Translations under genes and position numbers: made by a program | NCBI RefSeq assembly: GCF_000188695.1 | Contig: NW_004754920.1 | Span: forward strand, 477,466-512,465 | DNA length: 35,000 nt | Reading direction: 5' to 3' | Source: Salpingoeca rosetta | Lineage: Eukaryota > Opisthokonta > Choanoflagellata > Craspedida > Salpingoecidae | The notes under the pieces: model-generated | The model's database searches: none | What the model saw: the letters and a program-made list of their open reading frames with translations, nothing else | What the model was told of the DNA's origin: nothing | Shown: piece by piece, positions 19,813 to 33,600 of the stretch | Numbering within the stretch: the first letter of the stretch is position 1 | Layout of the letters: each line of letters opens with the position of its first letter

Positions 19813-21522
19813 GTTCTCCGGACTCATGTTGGGGATTGCTTTGTTGACAGCCGAACCCTACACCCCGCCCCGCACACATACTCACTTACACATACTCACT
19901 TGCACATACACACTCGCTCATACTCTCACCCACATCTGCCCTCTGCCATTATCATGGCCTTCAGACCGGCTCACCGGGCGGCGGCGGACAATGCGCACTC
20001 GCTTAAACGGCGAGCGGAGGGCGTTGCGTCCAGCCCCGTCATCATTATCATCATCATCGACGCTACGATCGTCATCGTCCCCATCAATATCGCGGCAGCA
20101 GCAGCAGCAGCACCGCAACGAGGGTGTTGTTGGGCGAGTGCTGATGCTGCGCAGTGCAGCGCGCCGCAATGCGCGGGAAGTGCTGCGTCGGCTGGCGGGC
20201 AGGCCGTGCGAGGAGAGCGGCCTCGCTGCCATGCTGAAGCGCGCAAACGAGCAGCTCGAAGGCAAGGCAGCACAGGCGGCAGAGCACGGGCTGGCGTCAA
20301 GTGGACTGGCTGTCCTGAAGGAAGAAGACGGCGAAGAAGACGGCGAAGAAGCCAGTGCGAATGGTGTTGGAGAAGAAGAAGGAGAAGACGCGCAGCAAGG
20401 TGAAGCAAAGGCAGAGCGGGAAGAAGGCGGTGACAAGACGCCCGGCACCTCCACCGCCTCCACCACGACCACACGACACGAAGCAGAAAAGGGCACGCGT
20501 GGCGCTGCCACCGACGGCACACCCACAGGCAGCAGCAAGGCCGAAGGTGCTGGTGAAGGCAGCGAAGAACAGGGTCATGACGACAAGGAAGAGCGTGGTG
20601 CTGACACCGACAAGACAGCAACGGAGGTTGGAGCATCTTTGGCAACGGCAATGCGGAAGAAGAAGCGGCCTCGCGTCTCCTTTGTGCTGGATCACCTGCA
20701 GCCCAACGCAGACGCGCAGGAAAAGGACAAGAAGGAGGGCACGGGGACCGCACGGCTGTCAGCCAACAGCACGCTGGGACAGGCTAAGGACAGTAGCAAG
20801 AGGAGCAAGAAGAAGGAGAAGAAGAAGAAAAAGAAGAAAGAGAAGAAAGAGAAGAAAGAGAAGAAGAAGGGGACCGGAGATGCATTGGCGAAAAAGGCAA
20901 GTGGCGGCGTGGGCGACCTGAAGGCGCCATCTCCCGATGCCAACGGGCAGTCCGCGGGCGAGGGTGCTGATGGTGTGCTCGATGTTGACACGGCCATGAG
21001 TGGTGATGGAGACGACGTAGACGAGGGCAGCCTGCTGCGTGAGCTGTGGGCGCCGAGCATGGCGTCAATTGCCCGCCGCCACCCACACCGCCCGCCACGC
21101 TGGTCTCCAGAGCGCGATCGCGTGCCGCCCTCAGCGACGGTGGCGACACCAGCGGCCAAGGAACCTGAGGCCGGTGAGGGTGATGGTGTCGGCCAGGAGG
21201 GTGATGCTGACGTGGCTGGAAGCGATGCGGTTCACTCCACAGCAGCGACTGGTGAGGCAACAGGGCCAGCTGAGGCAACAGGGCCAGCTGAGGCAACAGC
21301 TGGCGAGGCGACAGTCGCAGCAGAGGGCGATGACCGCGTGGAGGTTGCGCTACCGCTTACAGTTACGGCTGTCATCGATGTTGACGTCTCTGCCTCGCAT
21401 ATCGCTATTGTCACCACGGACCACACGGTGTGTAGTGCGCTCTGCTGTCGTGCTGGGCTGCACTTTGTCTCCAACCGCGATGCGGCCATGCGTCCATGCA
21501 CTCATGTGCACCCTGCTGCCTT

Positions 21523-21602
<80 letters not shown>

Positions 21603-24600
21603 TCTGCTCCCCACATATCCAACACTTTGTCTTGTCTTTTTTTTTTTCTTACACCGCCACGTGCTGTTGCCTGCCGCCACCTCTGCCGGTTTGCAGGTGT
21701 ACGTTGCGTCAACGTCGAGTGGGCTGTCGTCCAAGCTGCCGTGGAAGCAGATCAAGGCTGAGGACAGCGAAACAGGCGCATTTGAAGCCCTCAGCTGCTT
21801 TCTCCACAATGAGCAGATTTCCATTGTTACTACAGACCGGCGCCTCCTCCAGCGCGCGGTACGCACGCTTGCTCCCGTTCTTACAGTTTTTTTGTGCACA
21901 TTTCCGTGTACACGTGTACACGTTCCTGCGCGTAGGCGTGTAGCTGTGTCATTTTGTGATGGTTGTCCCAGTGTCGTGTGCGTGTTGTGTTGTTGGGCCC
22001 CACCTTCTTTGGTCGCTCCTTGCCATGCGCCAACTCCCTCACACGTCCAATTCAACGTGTCATCTCACGTGCGTGAACAGAGCGACGCGTCGCTGGCGTC
22101 GCGACTGCATGAGCGGGTCAAGCACGTCATCCACGTGACGCAGACACAAGACAAGGACAGCCTCTACGTGTGCTGCACGCAAAAGCGCATGTGCCCATCG
22201 TTCCTCAGCTTTGTTACCTCCACCTGTGGGTACATGGTGATGGCGTGGCCCGAGCACGCTCTCACGGGCACGGCCGGCTCCACCAACACGGTCACAGATG
22301 TGCGGCCAATCGAGTATGGCCTGCGGCTCAGCCCGCGATCAGCGCAGCCCGCCGCGTTTCAGTGCGACTCGCGTCACGTGGTGGCGACGGACAAGTGCGT
22401 GTGGCAGCTGCAGTCCCCAACAGACATCAAGGTGTTGCGGACACTGCCGCTGTCCTCGTTGCTCACGACGGAGGACCCTCTCAAGACGCTCACCAGGGGG
22501 CTGTCCACCCCCGCCTCCACCCCCACCGCGCCGTTCGCTGCCACGGCAGCATCGTCGCGGCCACCACAGCCACCATCGTCATCGTCATCGTCATCGTCAT
22601 CTCCACCGGCCCCTGGCGACGTGTCGTCGTACCCTCGCAAGCAGTCGTCGCCGCCCCCAGCATCGTCAGCGACACGTGCTGATGCAACAGCAGCAACAGG
22701 AACGGCTTCAGCATCGTCGTCAACCACGCACGATGCGACCACGCCTGCCAGTGTTTCGTCGTCCGCTTCTGCCGTGTCTTCCTCAGGTGCGCCGCCATCA
22801 CTGCCGCGCGCCCTGGCTGACTTGGGCTCGCCGGCGCGCACGTCGTTCTGGTCAGCGATGACCGATGACAGTGCGTGCTGGCTGTCACGCCGCCAGGCGG
22901 ACACCGCCCTGGTGGTGGCCAGTGTTGGGGAGGAGGTGACAGAACACACCGTGTCGTGCGTGCTGTACTCGTCCCTGTGCCACCGGCTTCTGACAGACGT
23001 GCAGGACGCAGATGCCCGCGCTGCCCTTGACGCAGAGCTTCGCTTCTTGCTGTCGGGTAAAGCCAGCGCCAGCGCCGATGCCAAACACACGGCAATGGCG
23101 CGCACATGCGTGCAGCTGGCCCACCTGCCCGATACGGTCCCTTCCTGCCTCTCAAGCAGCGCCGAGCCCTGCGAAGAGCACGGAACCACCGCCACCACCA
23201 ACAGTGACGACGCGAACGGCAGCGAGAACGCGAGCCGCAACCGTCCTGCCGTGACGCCTGGCGACCCGGCCGCCAAGGGCGAGAGACACAACGTCCCCAA
23301 AGAGCACGACGAAGATGAGGAAGATGAGGAAGAAGAAGACGAGGAAGCAGTAGACGAGGAAGAGAAAACAAACGGTGGTTACGGCCACGAAGGTGATGCC
23401 AACAGCTGCGCTGCGCACGTGGGGCCGCGCCTCGGGCCCACAGCAAGGATGCGGCTGCGTGTGTCCACGCCTGTCAACACTGGGGTCTGCCTTCGCGGCG
23501 TTGCGTTGTGGATTGACATCCCCGACTCAGAGTCACTGTGGGTGCGGCCCGTCAAGGTCTGTGCCCGCGCTGTTATGGTGGCGGACGCCACATCACCATC
23601 TGTAACACCAACAGCAACACAAACAGCAGCATCGACAGAATCGGCGACAGAAACGGCAACCTCGTCGGGAACTTCAACGACAACAGCGGCACACGCTCCT
23701 CCGATGGCACCCTGCTACTACAGCTTCCGCCACATTGCCATGCGGCCGCTCGGCGCGAGCGCGTTTCTGCTGCTGTACGATGAAGCCAATTTCACGATTG
23801 GGCCGTTCCCTGCCGGGTTTTCGGGCCATGTCGACCTCACCTTCACAGTGGTTGGCATCGAGGGGGCTCGCGTTGCCCCTGCCGGTATTGCGCCCGCTAT
23901 CTCGCGTTTGCTGACGCCACTCGGTGGATTTGCAACAGCCGTACCGCCAACGTCGCCTTTGCTGTTGTCGTCGCCGTCGTCGTCGTCGTCGCCGGCACCA
24001 TCAGGCGCCCGTGGTGGTGATGGTGGTGATGGTGGTGATGGTGGTGTTGGTGATGACAGCGTTGATGGGGCCTCCACGGACACCGCTCCCAAGGACAGTT
24101 GTTGCTTGAAAAGCGACGGCAGCTGTGATGGCACCGTGGCGAGCACGCCCTCTGCTGTGATGGCCATTGTGTCAGTGCCCACGGAAGAGCTGATGGTGCT
24201 GCGTCGGTGGTCGCGACCGCACTCGTTTCAGCTGTCCGTCTCGCCCGCCTTTTTCCGCACCCTGCTGCTGCAGTGGGCAGAGCTGCTGAGGAGCGTGCCT
24301 GACATGGTGGCGCTGGCCAAGGCCGCTGCCGAGGCGAAATCGGACACCAGCAACGGCTGCGCCAGCGAGGGCGACAGCATCAATGAGAAGGAGCACAGCG
24401 CCACTGACAAAGGTGGTGTTCATGCTCGCAGTGCAAAGTACTGGGAGCAGATGTTCGCCTTCAAGTGCACGGCTGCGCTCCTGGCGCGCATGCTGCTGTG
24501 TGGGCCCTCGGCAATCCAGTCCTGGCACTCTGAAGATCTGCGCGCTGTGCTGGACGCCACCAACAGCATCAAGTCAGCTGTCGTGTCGCTCACCTCCACG

Positions 24601-27600
24601 GAGCCAGCCCTGGCCAGGTTCTGCTTCCAAGCAACGCAGTGGCTCGTGCCACGCTGGCTGCACGTTGGCAGCACGTACAGCGCGTTTGCGCTTGCTCGCC
24701 TGCTGCGCACACCGCCCGGCGCGCCCCTTGATACGTGGCTCCGCCTCGTGCTTGGCAACGACATCCACGCCGCACAGCCAGGGACGCTGTTGTGGCACAT
24801 CATCTCGACGCTAGTGTCCCAGCAGCAACACCAGCTGCACGGGCAGCAGCAGCGGGTGCCACACCTCTTGGAAGACACCACCAAACGTTCAAGCACCAGC
24901 GCACGCGCCAGTAGCCGTACTGGCACCACGGCCCCCACAGCGCCGGCATCCTCACCAACCGTGCTCGTGCGGGAGCACCTGGAGCTGTCCGTGGCACGGC
25001 AGCTGAAGCAAGGGCCCGTGCACAAGTTCATGTTTTCGTGCGCGCAGACTGTGGAGGAGGTGTTTCTGACGCTTCGGCTGACCGAGCAGCCACCCAACAC
25101 GGCCACAATGTCTGTCACTGTGCACTACATGAGCGCGCCCGTGCTTGCGCTGGCTGATGAGCGCGTGGATGTGCAGGCGCTGCTTGATGTCAAGTACGCC
25201 GCGCCATCCCTCGTTCAGCCCGTCATGGTGGGCACACTGTGCTCCTCGTCGCCGTCAGCGGGGCCGTCTTCGTCATCGTCATCATCGCCAGACGCGTTCA
25301 AGGACCCTGGAGCGGCCCTGTACGATTACGAGCTCGACGTGACGGGTGCCGTTCGCGCAGGGGTGAGCGCCTGCAGACAGGCCGTTGTACAGGTGCTGGA
25401 GCGTGTTGGCCACGAGGAAGCGGAGGGCACGCGCCTTGTGCAGGCCTTGGACTCACTGCCGATGATGGTGCTCGTCACGACAGAGTCCATCACCCCGCTC
25501 CAGCTGAGCATGGCTGGCGGCACAGCGGCATACCAGGTGCGAAAGGTGTCGCCGCTGCTGTCACAGCAGCTGCTGGCCACCCCTGATGCAGCCCTGGCGA
25601 CGTACACGGACCTGGATGCTGCCGATGCTGCCCGCGATGCGCAGGAGCTGCTGCAGTCATGGACGGTTGGCGGTGCTGTGACGCGCGTGCTGCAGCTGGG
25701 CGTGCGGCCAGAGCTGCAGACCCACGAGCGCTTCTTCCTGTTTGCGGAGGTTGCGGCGCTGCTGGATACCGCTGGGGACGGCTGGACGGCGCATGTGGCG
25801 CTGCAGGCCGCACAGGCGGTCGTGGCCACGTGGGGCCGCCTCCTCTCCGACGAGTACGACGAGTGCCTCGCTGTTGTGAAGCGCGCGGTGCTTGTGCTGC
25901 TGCAGTCGCCGGCGTCCAACACGGATGCACTTGCGCTGCTCGGCTCCCACGGCGCAGCGGCAACGGAGGACACGTTTATGGTATCTTCTGCGTGCGACGA
26001 GGAGGAGAAGAGCCCACCCAATGTGCTGCTCGTGCGCGGGCACGACCGCCACGGCCTCATGCCCACCACCCCTCTTGGCATGCTGCCGTTGGCCAGAGCA
26101 GAGGCGCCTTCCCCTGCCTTCTCCCGCCTGCACAGCACATCCGAGGACACGCCTGCCGACACAACTGCAGCCGACAAGTGCGACGCACGTGAAGGTGATG
26201 GAGGCGACGCCGCCCGCCTTGACACCAGCGTTCATCCCCTGCAGCAAGGGGGAACGGGTGGTGCGGATGGCGATGGCGATGGCGGTGACACGGTGCTCAC
26301 ATCCGCCGCTGCCGAGTCGTTCCGTGCAGGCATGCGCCACCGCGAGGCCGTCGCCCTGAACGTTGCTGCCTGGGCGGGGAAAAGTGTCCCGTTTACGCGC
26401 AAGCAGGGCGCGGACGCGTCGCTGGAGCGCGTGCTGGCAGCGCTTGGTGTTCGCTTCAACACGCAGGACATGACCGGTGTTGCACGCACGTTTGAACTCA
26501 TGCATCCGAGCCAGGCTGCGGAGGGCAGTGGCAGCAGTGGCGGCAGCAGTGATGACGCAGATGAAGCAGCCAGGCTTAAAGCGACCAAGCAGCTGCTGTG
26601 CGAGGCCATCAGCAGCTCGTCATACATCACCCACGCGTCTTCGGGTACCACCAGCCCAGGCGCGCTCAAACTGAAGGCCACACCAAACCACAACCCTTCG
26701 AACAAGCAGACACATACGCAGGCGCAGGCACAGACGCAGGCGCAGGTGCAGACACATACGCAGGCGCAGGCGCAGGCACAGGCGCAGGCACAGGAGTGGC
26801 TTGGGCCCGTGCTTGATCAGACGGCGCCGTTCAGCCCGCTGTCGCGTATTGACGCGAATCTTGTCCGCAGCCACATGTTCAACTTCATGTCCAAGGCATC
26901 GCTGCAGCAGGGCGGGCCTGGGTTTGGCTGGCGATCCAGCGGCGGGCGCGAGGTGCTGCTAACACCGCCGGCGCTGATGCTCGGCCACTCGCACGCACAC
27001 GCAGCGGTTGTGCCACGCACCCTCCTCACGCGATGGACAGGGGATGGCGGCGACGTAACCGCTTTTGCTGGCGACAGCTCCAAGGCCGACAGCGGCCGTG
27101 GCGGAGCCAGCAGTGATGCAGGCAAGACTGTCAGGGCGTCGTGGTGGGCGGGTGTTTTGCCCACAGGTCGCCGCGACAAGAAGAAGGACGAGGCCACAGG
27201 CGCAGACAAGGACAAGGAGAAGGACAAGAAGAACAAGGACAGCTCGGGCAAGAAGGCGTCGGCACCAACGGAAGTGGCCAAGCACCACCAGCGGCGCGTG
27301 CTGTGGTCGAGCGCATTTGGCGCAAACGTGGTGGACGCACTGGAGCTGCTCAAGCGCAGCGACGCCGTGCGGCGAATGGTCCACCCCAACGTGGACGACG
27401 ACGATGAGGACGGTGAGGAGGGCGATGATGGGATGAAGGGGCGCGGTGCTGCAAAGGGCGCAAAGAAGGACAAGGTGGCCAAAGAAGAGGAACAAGAAGC
27501 GGGTGAGGAGGCGGTCCAGGATCAGCAAAAGGATTCTGACGCTGGCGGAGACCGCAGCAAGGCCAAAGCCAAGGTTCGCGCGGACCCCGGATCTGCTCTG

Positions 27601-30600
27601 GCGCCGGGAGCCAGTGCTTCCTCTGCATCGCCCTTCATTGCACCGGGCCGTCTCCGCCCACGTGTCGTGTCGGCACTGCTGCCCTGCAACGAGCAGGAGC
27701 ACGCGCAGTGGAGCCCCGAGCGACAGGCGCGCCTCGCCTTCCTCCTGGATTTCGTGTGTGCAGCCGCTGGAACGCGCGGGCATGCGTGTGCACACGCAGC
27801 GGGCCTGCTGGGCGAAGTGCCCGTGGCGCACGTGCTTCTGAGCGACTTGGTTGGGCTCAAAGCATCGTTGACACACTCACGGCCGGCATCTCGATTGTCG
27901 TCAGCAGCCGGCAACGCTGGTGATGATGGTGGTGATGCTGCTGCTGGCGGTGACGATGTCGAAGGAGATGGTGGTGATACTGGCGATGTGAGGGTGCCCG
28001 CACCAACCATATCGCGCTTTGTGAAGGTTGCCACTGCTCACAGCCGCGTATTCCAAGATATGCACGGAACGTCGGGCGTCACTGCAGGATCCCATGACAC
28101 CGCAAATAGCGACAACAAGGCCGCAAGCACGGATGCTGCCAAGCGCACTTGGGCAGCGATTGCTAGCACTGCTGGTGCCACAGACACGGCCACATGTGGT
28201 GACAGCAAGCGCACGGATGGCACAGACACCACGAGCGACCACACTGGGGACCACGCTGATGAACATGATGATGAGCTGAAGAAGCAATATGCACCGGAGC
28301 ACGTCGACGTGATGCTGACAGCCACCGTTCACCGCACGCGCTTGACCCACGTGTTCTCGTTCTTTGTGGAGCTGTTTGGTCACAGCAAGTCCGAAGCGGC
28401 AACACGCGGGGACGCGACTACCACTGTGGGCGAGCGAAGCAACGATGATTCCACGGACAGCGCCGAGGATGGTGGTCGCGATCAGGGGCGCGCGGTGCTT
28501 GCGGCACCGGCCAACGCCGTGTCCATCGCAAAGGAGATGCCCGTGTCCGTGCGCATGTACTGTGGCCCGGAAGACACCAGTGGTAGTCAGGGTTCAAGCA
28601 AGCATTCACAGTCTGCACGCGGCACGACTGACCCTGACAAAGAGCAGCGGCAACAGCAGCAGCAGCTGAAGCAGTCGGAGGACGTGGAGGAGGAGCAGGA
28701 GGATGACGCATCGAGTGCCACTGCTTCTCCCACCACCAGCACGCCAGCAGCCATGGATGTTGGTGCGGACGATGCTGACGGTGGTGGTGACGCCAGAATC
28801 GTGTCAAGCATGCAGGATGTGGGCTATTCGTGGCCCCCGGCCAAGGGCGTCTTGAGCTTGGAGGAGCAGCGGGCCATGGTGTACATGGCGTCGCCGCGCG
28901 TGAGTGTTGTCAACACGGCCGAGACGCATCGCCGGCGCTATCAGATCAAGCTGGAGAACATTCGCAAGGGCAGGTATGTCTTGGCGGTGACAACGAGTGC
29001 GCGTGCGCAGCCAATCTGGATCCACCTGACGGTGCAGAACGAAGCAGAGACTGCCGGCGAGTCACGCACGAGCGCCGCGCACTCTGTCGCGTCGCAGCTG
29101 TCGGCTGGGCCAAGGGTGTCGACGCCTGGTGCGGAAGACGTGTTTGCGGCTGCAAACGAAGGCAGCGCGCCAGCCAACGCCCTTCAACACCAGCAGGGCG
29201 TGGAGACGGTGTCCGAGTTCCGGTTTGCCATGGGCAATGACGTGGTCATGTGGGGCACGCCCACACGCGTGTCGCTGCCGGTGCGCACGATCAAGATACA
29301 CGCCGGCGCGGGGCGGGACACGATTGTGCTCGGCAAGATGACGGGCGATGAGATACAGGACGCGTACCTGCGGGCGGAGATGGAGGAGGACGATGCGCGG
29401 CTTCGCATGCTGGAGACGAAGGACCTGTGGAAGGGCGGCGGCGAGGAGGGCGAGGATGCTGCAGAAGGTGGGCGCTTGCTGGATCGTTACAAGGAGAAGC
29501 GTGAGTTCTTTGAGAGACGGCGAGCGCGCTTGCGGTTGGGCGGCGCTGATAAGGCCAAGGCCAGAGCAAAGGGTAAAGACAAAGACAAGGACAAGAAAGA
29601 GGGGGAAGACGAGCTGGACGCTGATCTTGTCATGGCTGGCATTGAGGATGTGCACTCGCGCGAGGCGGCGTTTGCTGACCGCTACAACGAACGCATGAAC
29701 AGCGGCGATGATTCGAGCGACGACGGTCGGGAGATTACGCTGGAACAGCAGGCGCAGCGCCTCGTCGGCCGCCTCCGCACCGGGCCCATGTTCATCCTGA
29801 GCGGCCACGTGGTTGTTGTTGACGGCGATGACAAGGATGACGATGATGACGCCGACGGCGTGGATGCAAAGGGCGGCAAGGAGCACGGCAATGACAGTGC
29901 TGCTCGCTACAAGCGGCGGCGTTGTGTTCCTCTTCGCCGGTGCTGGGCGGCCCTGCATCCCACGACGGTTGCCTCTGTGGCATCGGAGGAATACAGGCAC
30001 CTGCCGGGATGGGTGAACCTTGGCGACCTGGCCGTCCAGGCTGAGGAGGGGGAGGAGCACGAGGTGGAAGGGGAGGAAGCCAACGAAGAGAATAAGGGCA
30101 AGGGAGGCCCTGACAAGGCCGAAGATGAGGGCAAGAAGAAGGACGACGCAAAGGGCGAGGGCAGCGACGCGCCGGAAGCAAAGGACAAGCAGAAGAAGGA
30201 TGGCGATGATAACGCGGAGAACCAAGGCGAGGGCAAGGACGAGAAACAGGACGAGAAACAGGACAAGGACAAGGACAAGGGCAAAGAAGAGAACGCGTCG
30301 GCACAGGATGACAAGGATGCCAAGGGCGAGAAGGAGGGCAAGGCGGATGAGCAGGCAAAGGGCCAGGAAGAGAAAGGCGGTGTTGGTAAAGGGACCGATG
30401 CAAACGAGACAAGCCCTCGTGCTGGTGCGGTGCGTAGCGCGACAACAGCCATCACGACGCTGTCTGCGCTGCCTGGTCGTGATTTGCTGATGGTGTGGCA
30501 GAACCACCACTTCCGCGGGAGGCATGCGGTGATGGTGATGCGCCCGGCAGACGCTGACGACGACAAGGGCGATGGCCAGGGTGACAAGGACAAGAAGGAC

Positions 30601-33600
30601 AACGACGGAGAGAAAAAGAAAGACGAGGCTGCAGGCGCCAAGGATGACAAGAAGAAGGTGGAAGGTGAAGAACACGCGGTGGCTGACAATGGCGATGGCG
30701 GCGAGGATAAGCCGAAGCAGGAGGAGCTGAAGGAGGGCGATGACAAGCAGGAGGGCGAGAAGAAAAAAGAGGAGGAAGAAGAAGGCGATGACAAGGACAA
30801 GGCCGGTGAGAAGGACAAGGCAAGCGAGGGCGAAACGCCGACGCCAGAAGAAGTGCGGGTGATGATTGAGCAAGCGGCACAAGAGCAGGAGACAAAAACC
30901 GAGGCAACAAGCGAGGGCCATTCCCTGTCGTCTTTGCAGTGTCAGCGTGCACTCCTGGCTGCTTCCCTCTGGCACAGCCGCGCATTCCATGACATGCCAC
31001 CTGATGACATCACCCCTGACACATTCCTCACCATGGCGGTGCGTAGTTGCGTGTGTGTGTTGTGTGTGTGTGTGGTTGTGAAACTGTGCTTGAGACTCTG
31101 TTTTGAAGTTGTGTGAGAGAAACACTGGCCGCGCCTGCTTCATGCTCGACGGTGACGCATGCCTCACAGTCGGCCGCTCACGCTGCTACTGCTTGTAATA
31201 CCTCCCATAACTAACAGAAGCGCCACAACGCCGACGCGCTCCTGGCCAACTTCTCGACTCACCAGCCGGAATACGTTGGTGCGTAAATTCAAAATGCGTC
31301 TGTGCGTGCGTGCGTGCGTGCGTGTGCGTGCGTGCGTGTGTGTGTGTGTGTGTGTGCGTGTGTGTTGACAAAGGGGGTTGCCTGCGTGTCTTTCACAGTG
31401 ACTGTAGCCTTGACAGACAACCTTCCCTCGCACGCGCAAACGCGCACAAACACGCACACTCACACTCACACCCAAACCCACACCCACCCACCACATACAA
31501 ACGTGCATGATTCGGATAGTGGTGCATGCTGAGCTTGGACGCCTGGGCAGCGTGTGCCCGCGTCAGGATGTGACAGCCCTTGTCCAGCACATGTACGGGC
31601 AGCCATCCCTCTCCTTTCAGTGGCTGCAGCCGTGGCCGGCGTGGGCCACGCTCCTCGTCGTGTTTGCCCCATCCCCCTTTGGGCTGCGCAGCGTCGTGTT
31701 CGGGCCGCCAGCCCTGGCCGACCTGCGAGTTGTTGCGCTGTCGTCCTCTGACGCCGCGCGCGAGTGGACGGCCGATGCGGTCGCTGATGCGGCGGTGCCC
31801 GTCACGGAGTACTTTGACGCACGCGAGCAGGCCGTCATTGCAGAGGCAGCGAAGCGCACGCACTTTCAGTTTACGCCGTCGCTTGCCGGTGTCAACGCTG
31901 GCAGCGGCCGTGATGGCAGTTCTGGCGATGGTGACGTTGAAGATGACACCGCCGTTGCTGCGTACACGCGGTCAGCCCTGTCTCGCCTCGCTGCCTGCAT
32001 GGACGTTGACCAGCTGGGTCCATGCCTCAAGGTACCGCTGATGTTGAGGAGGAGGGGCGGGTTTGTTTGTGTGTGTGTGTGTGTGTGTGTGCGTGTGTCT
32101 GTGCAGGCTCGCGCACATGCGTATCTGTGTTTGTGTATGTTTGTGTATGTGTGTGTATGTGTTTGCACGCGCTGATTTGCAGCTTCAACTGACGTACGCT
32201 CTGTTCATGTCCACACATGTTGCGTCAACCACTCACACACACACAAACACACACACACACACACACAAATACACACACACACGCACACACACAAATACAC
32301 ACACAAATACACACACTCACACACACAAATACACACACACACACAAAGGTTGATGGCGCCGTGTACGAGCACTTGGCAGCAAGCGAGGCTGTCAGTGCCG
32401 GTGTGAGTGCGAGCGATGCTCACACGCAAGTGATTGCCTGGACAGCGTTCCTCCTCTCCCTGTCGCCCCTGTCAACGGCCGGTGTCTCACAGGACGAAGA
32501 CGCAGACACCCACAAGGTGCAGTCATGCTGCTGCTTGATTGTGTGCATGTGTATATGTGTACGCGTGCATAATTGTACATATGTGCAGAGATGCGTGCTT
32601 GTGTGCAGTTGTAGTTTGGTGCTCTTGTGGTTTGTGTGCATGTGTATGCGCGATTCATTATATTGTTTGTTGTGACATTGACAACCCAACCTCTTGTTCA
32701 CTTGTTCGTCGTGCTTTGTGAACTGTACGTGTGTGCGATGTATGTGCGATGCGTGAGCAGCTTGTGTGCAGCGGTTTCCGCCATCAGCATGACATATTCC
32801 TGGAGTTGGGCCACCATCTCCACGACGCCCAGCGGCACTTTGACTTCCTGCAGGTGTGTGTGTGTGTGTGTAAGTGCTGCGGAGAGTGTGCGTTGAGGAG
32901 GAAAACAGATTTGACCTGCGGTATGTATGGTATTCTTGGTCACACGGCACACGTTCACTTGCGCTTGTTCTTGCCCCACTTTGTGTGTGTGTGTGTGTGC
33001 GTACATTGGCGCATCTGCAGATGTGCCGGAAAGTAAGCGCGTTTATGCAGCGCAAGGAAACGACGCTTGAATCGGCCGTCCTGTACGTTTCAATCGCGCG
33101 TTTGCATCGTGTGTGATTTCTGCAGTGTACTATTCGTTACACCTGTGTGTTGGAAAGCTGTGGCATGTGTGGCATGTCTAGGGTTGTTCTCACACTCACG
33201 TGTCGCGTGCGAATACGTGTGTGCGGTGCGTATTGTTTTGGGCAGGCTGTTGTGCCGCCTTGTTGAGATGCGCGAGTACGACGTTGAGCAGCTGGTGCGC
33301 CCGCGACCACCCCTCGTGTCCACATCGCGCCTCGCTTCTGCAACGTGCGTGCCCCGTGTTCGTGTTTGTGCATGCGTCTGCTGGGTTCATCCACGTGTAT
33401 GCTGCGTGTGCATGCTGCGTACATGTTGCGGTGCCTGTCGAATCGCCACCCGCTGCTTGTCTTGCTCTGTACGTGTCCTCACAGCGTTGGCTGGCATGCG
33501 CGCTGGACTGCAGATGGGTGGAGACGAGCTGCCCTCTTGTCTTTGGCCGAGACTTTGCGGCCTGTCTTCGCGTCATGTCAGACGCCGTGCTCAAGCGCAT

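Noticed and set aside
29062..31167. 701-codon open frame on the minus strand, rich in Leu and Val
   Set aside because: It is the complement of Lys/Asp/Glu codons in exon 16 (AAG, GAC and GAG read as CTT, GTC and CTC). Composition alone keeps it open.
33480..33513. Acceptor cctcacag before 33482 as the start of giant-gene exon 23
   Set aside because: With phase 2 entering, it reads into a frame that does not continue to the next exon; the acceptor ggactgcag at 33513 keeps the frame.
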